Below, one piece after another: positions 52,757 to 58,841 of a stretch of DNA of 58,841 nt (position 1 is its first letter; each line of letters begins with the position of its first letter). The stretch comes from Kurthia gibsonii (GTDB taxonomy: Bacteria; Bacillota; Bacilli; Bacillales_A; Planococcaceae). The stretch is from the NCBI RefSeq assembly GCF_006539985.1, contig NZ_BJOB01000013.1, forward strand, positions 1 through 58,841. The letters are read 5' to 3'. A program made the position numbers and the translations under genes. The notes under the pieces were generated by a model that was not told the DNA's origin, ran no database searches, and saw nothing but the letters and a program-made list of their open reading frames with translations.

Positions 52757-54940
52757 ATGTCAAAATCATTAGTTATTGCTGAAAAACCATCCGTTGCACG
52801 CGATATTGCGCGCGTTCTAAAATGTACAAAAAAAGGTAACGGATCTTTGGAAGGCGACAAATATGTCGTGACGTGGGCGTTAGGTCATTTAGTCACACAT
52901 GCAGATCCAGAACAATATGATGTGAAATATAAAGAATGGAAGATGGAAGATTTACCGATTATTCCAGAACCATTCAAGTTAGTACCAATTCGTCAAACGA
53001 CGAAACAATTCAATGCGGTCAAAACATTATTGAATCGTCAAGATGTGAATGAAGTCATTATCGCGACAGATGCTGGGCGTGAGGGGGAACTTGTAGCACG
53101 TTGGATTTTAGCGAAAGCGAAGTCTCGTAAACCAATCAAACGTTTATGGATTTCTTCTGTAACAGATCAAGCGATCCGTGAAGGATTCAATAATTTAAAA
53201 GATGGTCGCAAATATGACCATTTATATGAAGCAGCAGTTGCACGTGCTGAGGCGGATTGGGTGGTTGGTATCAATGCGACGCGTGCATTAACGGTTAAAT
53301 ATAATGCGCAGTTATCGACAGGTCGTGTCCAAACACCGACGCTTGCGATGATTGCGAATCGTGAACAACAAATTAAAAACTTCAAACCGAAGACGTATTA
53401 CGGTTTGCAAGCTTTAACGAATACAGTGACCTTCACATGGCACGAAAAAGGAACGAATCAAACACAATCGTTCCAAAAAGAGAAGATGGAACAGTTATTA
53501 AAATCACTCGATTCGGTGAAAACAGGTGAAGTTATAGACGTGAAAACAACACCAAAACGTACGCCAGCACCACATCTATTCGATTTAACAGAACTACAAA
53601 AAGAGGCGCATAAACGCTATGGTTGGTCAGCGAAAGAAACACTTTCTACGCTGCAAAATCTATATGAACGCCATAAAATTGTGACGTACCCACGTACGGA
53701 TTCAAAACATTTAACATCGGATATGAAGAGTACATTCACAGACCGTATTAAAGCATCGGCTGTTGGAGATTATCGTGCAGCTGCTAATAAAATTTTAAGT
53801 AAGGGAACACCGCAAGCTCAAAAAGGTGTTGTCAATGATGCGCTTGTATCGGATCACCATGCGATTATCCCAACAGAAGAAGTCGTAAATTTACGTGCAT
53901 TATCAGATAAAGAATATAAATTGTATGATTTAATCGTTAAACGATTTTTAGCTGTATTTTACGGTGCGTATGAGTATGACCAAACGGTTGTGACATTAAA
54001 AGTAGGAAATGAAACATTCACTGCAAAGGGAAATACAGTACGCGATGAAGGTTGGAAAGCTGTTTATTTACAAGAAGACGAGCAGTCGAATGAGCGTACA
54101 CTGCCTGTATTTAAAAAAGGTGAGCAAGTCAGTCTACGTGGCATCGCCTTAACAGAAGGTCAAACAAAACCACCAGCTCGTTTTAATGAAGGAACACTAC
54201 TTGCGGCAATGGAAAATCCATCACAATTTATGGGTGACGAGTCGAAAGAATTAGTTAAAACATTAAAAGAAACAGGCGGTATCGGTACAGTTGCGACACG
54301 CGCAGATATTATTGAAAAGCTATTCAAGTCATTTGTGATTGAGAAAAAAGGTAATGATTTATATACAACGTCTAAAGGTCGCCAACTATTAGATTTAGCA
54401 CCAGCAGATTTAAAGTCACCAGCTCTAACAGCTGAATGGGAGACACAATTGACAAAGATTGCAAAAGGACAGGCGAAAAAAGCCGACTTCATGCGTCAAA
54501 TGATTGATTTTACACAAAAATCAATTTCAGATATTAAGAAAAGTGATCAGAAATTCAAACATGATAATATTTCTGGGAAAGTATGTAGCGAATGTGGCAA
54601 GCCGATGCTTGAAGTAAATGGTAAACGCGGCAAAATGCTCGTATGTTCAGATCGTACATGTGGCAACAAGAAAAAAGTATCCACAATTACGAATGCGCGC
54701 TGTCCAGTATGCCATAAAAAATTAGAATTACGTGGCGAAGGAGAAGGACGTATTTTCGCATGTAAATGTGGGCATCGTGAAAAACTCTCGGCTTTTGAAA
54801 AGCGTAAAAAACAATCAGGTAATCAAAAAGTTTCAAAACGTGACGTTCAAAAATATATGAAAACACAACAAAAAGAAGAACCTGAAAACACAGCGATGGC
54901 AGACGCTCTTGCGAAGTTATTTGGGAATAAAGAAGAATAA
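52757..54940 (+). CDS. topB: DNA topoisomerase III
   Basis: This is a 727-residue type IA topoisomerase. The Toprim domain has AEKPSVARDIARVL and the acidic TDAGREGELVARW. The active-site Tyr is in VTYPRTDSKHLT (about residue 312). Two C-terminal zinc-ribbon-type motifs follow: CSECGKPM with CSDRTCGNK (about 610-640), and CPVCHKKL with CKCGHRE (about 650-685). It relaxes negative supercoils and decatenates intermediates. Its length equals that of B. subtilis TopB. Ribosome site GAGAGGAG. It is monocistronic, with a strong terminator. Confidence 0.95.
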   Translation: MSKSLVIAEKPSVARDIARVLKCTKKGNGSLEGDKYVVTWALGHLVTHADPEQYDVKYKEWKMEDLPIIPEPFKLVPIRQTTKQFNAVKTLLNRQDVNEVIIATDAGREGELVARWILAKAKSRKPIKRLWISSVTDQAIREGFNNLKDGRKYDHLYEAAVARAEADWVVGINATRALTVKYNAQLSTGRVQTPTLAMIANREQQIKNFKPKTYYGLQALTNTVTFTWHEKGTNQTQSFQKEKMEQLLKSLDSVKTGEVIDVKTTPKRTPAPHLFDLTELQKEAHKRYGWSAKETLSTLQNLYERHKIVTYPRTDSKHLTSDMKSTFTDRIKASAVGDYRAAANKILSKGTPQAQKGVVNDALVSDHHAIIPTEEVVNLRALSDKEYKLYDLIVKRFLAVFYGAYEYDQTVVTLKVGNETFTAKGNTVRDEGWKAVYLQEDEQSNERTLPVFKKGEQVSLRGIALTEGQTKPPARFNEGTLLAAMENPSQFMGDESKELVKTLKETGGIGTVATRADIIEKLFKSFVIEKKGNDLYTTSKGRQLLDLAPADLKSPALTAEWETQLTKIAKGQAKKADFMRQMIDFTQKSISDIKKSDQKFKHDNISGKVCSECGKPMLEVNGKRGKMLVCSDRTCGNKKKVSTITNARCPVCHKKLELRGEGEGRIFACKCGHREKLSAFEKRKKQSGNQKVSKRDVQKYMKTQQKEEPENTAMADALAKLFGNKEE

Positions 54941-55359
54941 AGTGAAATGATATGATATGAACCAATAGACTAGAACAAGTGTGATTTTGTTCTAGTCTAT
55001 CCTTTTTGACTTACTTTTATCATCTTTTTGAAAAATTTCCATATCGAAAGACCTTTATAAGAAACATACTCTTTTACATCTTTTGATTCTTTCGTATGAA
55101 TATTCTGATTATAAGAGTTATTTTCTAAATATAGGTAGATATTTACCGAAATAAAGGGTAAATAGTTCGAGGGAAAGTGTGTCAAAAAAGTAGTATTTTG
55201 AATAGTGATTCTAGTTATTTCAGCGTTTATGTGATAAGTTTTTTAGTCACAAAGAAGTGCCGAAATCCGAATTTTAAGATGTGTATTTAGTTGGTTTTGA
55301 CTGAATTGGATACATGATACACTAAATATAACAATATCATGTGGAGAGGAGGAAGGATT
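54941..55359. other. 419-bp gap after topB
   Basis: It begins with the topB terminator (54965-55007: ATAGACTAGAACAA pairs with TTGTTCTAGTCTAT, then CCTTTTT). The remainder is AT-rich. A minus-strand open frame at 54997-55185 lacks a ribosome site and overlaps the terminator, so I do not call it. A plus-strand promoter for the next gene must lie near 55290-55330. Confidence 0.6.
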
Positions 55360-55827
55360 ATGAGATTAGCATCCTTATTAAGTAATCGTTTTACAGAGTT
55401 TGAAGCGCGCAAAAAATTAGTGACATTGAAAAATGTGGATGATGCGTATAAAAAACAAGCTAAATATTTCTCACCAACGACAAACTCGAGTTTGGAAGAG
55501 TTGGTGAATTTATTGACAGGTAAAAAGGAAAAAGAGAATCATTCGAATTTACAAGAATCTTTACAGCATCTTCAACAACGTGCGACAATAGAAGAAAATC
55601 AAGGTACGACACAATCACCAACAGAGATGATGTTGCAAGATGATGTTACGGTTCACCTTCTTCCTGAAACAGGATTACCAAAAACGTTACCTGTTCAATT
55701 AAAAGATGCAAGACAGATGACGAAAGAGCGTTTAACCGAAAAAGCACTTGCGACGTATCAGTTCCAAATGTCGATGGCACGCGGTGGCTTCAAAGTATTG
55801 GAGCCGATGATCTATTGTACCGCATAA
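55360..55827 (+). CDS. conserved hypothetical protein
   Basis: This 155-residue soluble protein is not one I recognise. It starts MRLASLLSNRFTEFEARKKL, has a charged, low-complexity middle (about 60-95) and a more conserved-looking C-terminus (QMTKERLTEKALATYQFQMS, ending MIYCTA). It has a strong ribosome site (GGAGGAAGG) upstream of ATG 55360. It lies 12 bp before ybaK and is probably co-transcribed with it. No function assigned. Confidence 0.75.
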   Translation: MRLASLLSNRFTEFEARKKLVTLKNVDDAYKKQAKYFSPTTNSSLEELVNLLTGKKEKENHSNLQESLQHLQQRATIEENQGTTQSPTEMMLQDDVTVHLLPETGLPKTLPVQLKDARQMTKERLTEKALATYQFQMSMARGGFKVLEPMIYCTA

Positions 55828-55839
55828 GGAAGTGGCGAA

Positions 55840-56322
55840 ATGGCGAAGAAAGTTCAAAAGACGAATGCAGTTCGTTTGTTGGATCAACAAAAAATTCCGT
55901 ACACATTAAAAGAGTATGATGTACATGAAGAACATTTAGATGGTGTTACAGCAGCACAAGAAATTGGCGAGCCTGTTGAAAAAGTCTTTAAAACATTAGT
56001 TGCGACAACAGCGAAAAAGCAACTTTATGTGTTTGTGATTCCTGTAGCAGAAGAGCTTGATTTAAAGGCAGCAGCGAAATTCGTTGGTGAGAAAAAAATC
56101 GATCTTTTACCTGTTAAAGAACTACTGGCACATACAGGATATATTCGTGGTGGTTGTTCACCAATCGGCATGAAAAAGCTATATCCAACAGTGATTGATG
56201 AAGCTGCAACAGCACAATCGGAAATCTTCGTAAGTGCAGGGAAACGAGGCATGCAAATTTGCATTCAACCACAGTTATTAGCACGAGTTGTTCAAGCAAA
56301 GTTTGGTACAATCACTTGTTAA
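55840..56322 (+). CDS. ybaK: Cys-tRNA(Pro)/Cys-tRNA(Cys) deacylase YbaK/EbsC
   Basis: This is a 160-residue editing enzyme of the YbaK superfamily that clears mischarged Cys-tRNA(Pro) in trans. Family motifs include VEKVFKTLVA with the conserved Lys, VIPVAEELDLKAAAKFVG, and YIRGGCSPIGMKK with the glycine-rich substrate loop. Ribosome site GGAAGTGG overlaps the end of the upstream ORF region. It ends ~75 bp before a terminator. Confidence 0.9.
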   Translation: MAKKVQKTNAVRLLDQQKIPYTLKEYDVHEEHLDGVTAAQEIGEPVEKVFKTLVATTAKKQLYVFVIPVAEELDLKAAAKFVGEKKIDLLPVKELLAHTGYIRGGCSPIGMKKLYPTVIDEAATAQSEIFVSAGKRGMQICIQPQLLARVVQAKFGTITC

Positions 56323-56398
56323 CAACTTAAATTGTTTGTTACAATAAAATTTGTCTGAACTCGGAAATATGCAATTATTTTAAATTCCAGCATATGTG

Positions 56399-56434
56399 AA
56401 AAAGAACCTGAACAGACGGGTTCTTTTTTATTTT
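56399..56434 (+). terminator. terminator after ybaK
   Basis: AAAGAACC pairs with GGTTCTTT, followed by a run of T. Confidence 0.8.
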
Positions 56435-56456
56435 GTGCTGATAGACGGAGGCAACA

Positions 56457-57107
56457 ATGAAAAATCATTACACATTACGCTGGATATTTTTTATCGGTGG
56501 ACTTGCCATTTTAGCTTGTGGTGTCGCGCTAACGATTAAAGGACAGAGTTATGGTATCGGTTCATGGGATGTTTTACATGTCGGATTATATCAAAGTCTC
56601 GGCTTAACAATTGGTACATGGTCAATTCTTTTAGGGTTACTCATTATTATTCTTAGTGCAGTCGTATTAAAAGAGTTACCGAAGATTGGTACAATCATGA
56701 ATATGGCATTAACAGGCTTATTCATCGACTTTTTCAATGCAATTATTCCAGATGTAAATACGGCAGTTGGTCAACTGATCTGTTTCGTATCGGGTGTCAT
56801 TATTTTAGGAATTGGTGATGCGATTTATATTACTGCGAACTTAGGCGCTGGTCCTCGTGATAGCCTCATGCTCATTGCGGTAGAACACCTAAAATTAAGT
56901 ATTACTGTCGCAAGAACAGCGCTGGAATTTTTAGTGGCAGTGACAGGTTATTTAATTGGCGGTCCAATTGGTCTTGGAACAGTCATTATGGTATTTGTAC
57001 TCGGTCCTGTTATTCAAATTTCTTTCAAATATACAGAGCGCTTGTATCAATATCTGACAAAAGAAAAAACGACAGTCATTGTAGAAGAAGTGAAGCAAAA
57101 TGTGTAA
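56457..57107 (+). CDS. YczE/YitT-like integral membrane protein
   Basis: This is a 216-residue protein with five to six membrane segments. It has the family motifs LTIKGQSYGIGSWDVLHVGL and ITANLGAGPRDSLMLIAVE, which are related to each other as an internal repeat (G-G-x-W/R-D), and a short cytoplasmic tail. It matches YczE/YyaS-type proteins of Bacillus. YczE influences lipopeptide production in some Bacillus, but no general function is established. Ribosome site GGAGG. Confidence 0.83.
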   Translation: MKNHYTLRWIFFIGGLAILACGVALTIKGQSYGIGSWDVLHVGLYQSLGLTIGTWSILLGLLIIILSAVVLKELPKIGTIMNMALTGLFIDFFNAIIPDVNTAVGQLICFVSGVIILGIGDAIYITANLGAGPRDSLMLIAVEHLKLSITVARTALEFLVAVTGYLIGGPIGLGTVIMVFVLGPVIQISFKYTERLYQYLTKEKTTVIVEEVKQNV

Positions 57108-57276
57108 ATCACATTCTGTTTTTTATTGCATACAAACAAATGTATTTTTGAGTTGTACAGTATGTTTGAAACACTTCTAAATCCTTCTAAATCAACGGTT
57201 TGCGTTCTTTTCCAATGCACAATATGAAACGACTTATGGTACAATGACAGTAACATCAATAGAGGGGATGATTCAA

Positions 57277-58470
57277 TTGTCTAAAGTTTTAAATGCATTT
57301 GTAGATGAGAATTTACAACAACTTCGTACACAAGGTTTATATAATGAAATCGACTCAGTAGAAGGTCCAAATGGTCCAATCATTACAATCAGAGGACAAC
57401 AACTGATTAATTTATCATCAAATAACTATTTAGGTTTAGCAACGAACGATACATTAAAAGAAGTAGCCAAAAAAGCAATCGACAAATACGGTGTTGGCGC
57501 AGGGGCTGTGCGTACAATTAATGGTACACTGGATTTGCACGTGAAGTTAGAAGAGAAATTAGCTGAGTTCAAAGGGACGGAAGCTGCTATTTCATATCAA
57601 TCTGGCTTTAACTGTAATATGGCGGCAATTTCAGCTGTTATGGATAAAAATGATGCGATTCTTTCAGACCAATTGAATCATGCATCAATTATCGACGGTT
57701 GTCGTTTATCGAAAGCAAAAATCATCGCTTACAACCATTCAGATATGAATGATTTACGTGAAAAAGCAAAAGCCGCAAAAGAATCAGGCTTATATAATAA
57801 AATTATGGTTATTACAGACGGCGTATTTTCAATGGATGGTGATATTGCGAAGCTACCTGAAATTGTGGAAATCGCAAAAGAATTTGATTTAATTACGTAT
57901 GTAGATGATGCGCATGGTTCTGGCGTTACAGGTAAAGGAAAGGGAACTGTAAAACATTTTGGTCTTCAAAATGAAATCGACTTCCAAATCGGTACATTAT
58001 CAAAAGCAATCGGTGTTGTCGGTGGTTATGTAGCTGGTAAACAAAATGTCATTGACTGGTTAAAAGTGCGCTCACGTCCATTCCTATTCTCAACAGCGCT
58101 ACCACCAGCAGATGTAGCAGCAATTACGGAAGCAGTACAAATGATTATGGATTCAACCGAGGTACATGATCGTCTGTGGGAGAACGGGGACTACTTAAAA
58201 GCAGGATTACAAAAGCTAGGTTTCAACATTGGTCATTCCGAAACACCAATTACACCATGTATTATTGGGGATGAAACATTAACACAACAATTCTCAAAAC
58301 GCTTAATTGAAGAAGGCGTCTATGCAAAATCAATCGTCTTCCCAACCGTTCCTAAAGGTACAGGTCGCGTACGTAATATGCCAACTGCCGCACATACTAA
58401 AGAAATGTTAGATGATGCACTCGCAATCTACGAAAAAGTAGGAAAAGAGCTAGGCATTATTAAACAATAA
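57277..58470 (+). CDS. kbl: glycine C-acetyltransferase (2-amino-3-ketobutyrate CoA ligase)
   Basis: This is a 397-residue pyridoxal-phosphate enzyme of the alpha-oxoamine synthase family. It shows [38 protein letters not shown] with the PLP Asp and His, and the Schiff-base Lys in IGTLSKAIG. It matches Bacillus Kbl over its full length and cleaves 2-amino-3-oxobutyrate with CoA to glycine and acetyl-CoA in threonine breakdown. The start is TTG 57277, 9 nt after GAGGGG; an ATG at 57268 lies too close to that site. Its usual partner tdh is not in the window. Confidence 0.93.
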   Translation: MSKVLNAFVDENLQQLRTQGLYNEIDSVEGPNGPIITIRGQQLINLSSNNYLGLATNDTLKEVAKKAIDKYGVGAGAVRTINGTLDLHVKLEEKLAEFKGTEAAISYQSGFNCNMAAISAVMDKNDAILSDQLNHASIIDGCRLSKAKIIAYNHSDMNDLREKAKAAKESGLYNKIMVITDGVFSMDGDIAKLPEIVEIAKEFDLITYVDDAHGSGVTGKGKGTVKHFGLQNEIDFQIGTLSKAIGVVGGYVAGKQNVIDWLKVRSRPFLFSTALPPADVAAITEAVQMIMDSTEVHDRLWENGDYLKAGLQKLGFNIGHSETPITPCIIGDETLTQQFSKRLIEEGVYAKSIVFPTVPKGTGRVRNMPTAAHTKEMLDDALAIYEKVGKELGIIKQ

Positions 58471-58482
58471 ATTGATTGATGA

Positions 58483-58512
58483 AGGCTTCGAATTTTTTCG
58501 AAGTCTTTTTTG
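58483..58512 (+). terminator. terminator of kbl
   Basis: AGGCTTCGAA pairs with TTCGAAGTCT (one G-T pair), followed by TTTTTT. Confidence 0.85.
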
Positions 58513-58523
58513 TTTGAGTGGGC

Positions 58524-58691
58524 GAGTGATCCATTTTCGCCTTCGAATGTCCTGTTTGGACGGTTGAATGGCCCAAATCGAGCAGCGAGTGACCCATTTT
58601 CGTCCTCGAATGTCCCGTTTGGCGTAGTGAATGCCCCAACACCTTCAGCGAATGCCCCAACACCTTCAGCGAATGACCCAAAATGACGTTC
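58524..58691. repeat. 21-bp tandem repeat (minisatellite), eight units
   Basis: Eight contiguous 21-bp units start with GA(A/G)TGnCC(C). Units 6 and 7 (58629 and 58650) are identical. Units 1, 2 and 3 resemble units 4, 5 and 6, giving a 63-bp higher-order period. A partial unit follows at 58692. The array lies behind the kbl terminator. Confidence 0.93.
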
Positions 58692-58790
58692 GAATGTTCG
58701 AATTCACATAAACCTAGTCAAATGAAGTCCTCTTGAATTACTCAAAAGCCTTGAAGAAAGTGCAGAGAGGGAGCAATTTAGGTGTTTTGT

Positions 58791-58841
58791 GCGAGTGATC
58801 CATTTTCGCCTTCGAATGTCCTGTTTGGACGGTTGAATGGC
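58791..58841. repeat. second block of the 21-bp repeat, cut by the window end
   Basis: These 51 bp are identical to 58522-58572, covering units 1-2 and the start of unit 3 of the first array. The block continues beyond the window. The 99 bp between the blocks are not repetitive. Confidence 0.92.

Noticed and set aside
54997-55185. 62-codon minus-strand ORF behind topB
   Set aside because: TTG start without ribosome site, and its 3' end overlaps the topB terminator.
58460-58681. Minus-strand ORF encoding GHSxxxx heptapeptide repeats
   Set aside because: It is the 21-bp minisatellite read as codons. It starts at TTG without a ribosome site and runs through the kbl terminator.
58524-58691. CRISPR array
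   Set aside because: The units are contiguous without unique spacers and no cas genes are nearby.
1-58841. tRNA, rRNA, insertion sequences, integrases or phage genes
   Set aside because: None were recognised on either strand. The window looks like stable chromosomal core with a few decayed patches.

Overview
The window is a stretch of chromosome from a low-GC Gram-positive bacterium. Strong AGGAGG-type ribosome sites, TTG and GTG starts, and the families present (liaIHFSR cell-envelope stress operon, sigma-B-type asp23 operon, Spx, BioY/BioB, YheI/YheH, UppP, PdaC-type deacetylase, HelD, TopB) point to the Bacillales, most likely Planococcaceae/Caryophanaceae (Kurthia, Rummeliibacillus or Lysinibacillus relatives). 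That placement is an inference from gene content. I see no rRNA, tRNA, CRISPR array, prophage or insertion sequence.

Layout. 0.1-5 kb: an XRE/TPR regulator and the lia operon (minus strand). 5-8 kb: a membrane metallophosphoesterase, uppP and a small membrane protein, then a 0.9 kb AT-rich gap that ends in two NrdR boxes. 8.5-11.8 kb: class I ribonucleotide reductase. 11.9-14.4 kb: a 2-hydroxyacid dehydrogenase, an unknown protein and a secreted metallopeptidase. 14.5-18.4 kb: a lysine-catabolism cluster (aldehyde dehydrogenase, lysine 6-dehydrogenase/saccharopine dehydrogenase family, glutaryl-CoA dehydrogenase-like) whose last gene carries an in-frame TGA. 18.5-25.3 kb: PdaC-like deacetylase, split ThrE exporter, bioY-bioB and a PAS-GGDEF-EAL protein. 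25.4-31.7 kb: EamA transporter, heterodimeric ABC exporter, acetyltransferase and SGNH hydrolase. 31.7-44 kb: HelD, a phosphodiesterase, DUF2804, a TetR/MMPL divergent pair, nitroreductase, GyrI-like protein, M20 dipeptidase, PucR regulator and EamA transporter. 44.3-47.6 kb: stress regulators (orphan ECF sigma, MarR, an Spx-like protein and the amaP-DUF2273-asp23 operon). 47.6-58.5 kb: two ABC-F ATPases, FMN reductase, topB, ybaK, a YczE-like membrane protein and kbl, ending in a 21-bp minisatellite.

The most interesting items are these. (1) A promoter, 45-codon leader ORF and intrinsic terminator precede the second ABC-F gene and look like ribosome-mediated attenuation. (2) Two ~130-bp palindromic elements, behind uppP and behind the ThrE genes, share sequence but have different outer arms that each stay self-complementary. 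(3) An Spx paralogue has CxxS instead of the CxxC redox switch, next to marR and behind a promoter that overlaps a perfect dyad. (4) The lysine pathway is interrupted by a TGG-to-TGA-type stop. (5) A 21-bp tandem repeat shows a 63-bp higher-order period, and a 51-bp stretch of it recurs exactly at the window edge. Coding starts were re-chosen where the ribosome site demanded it.
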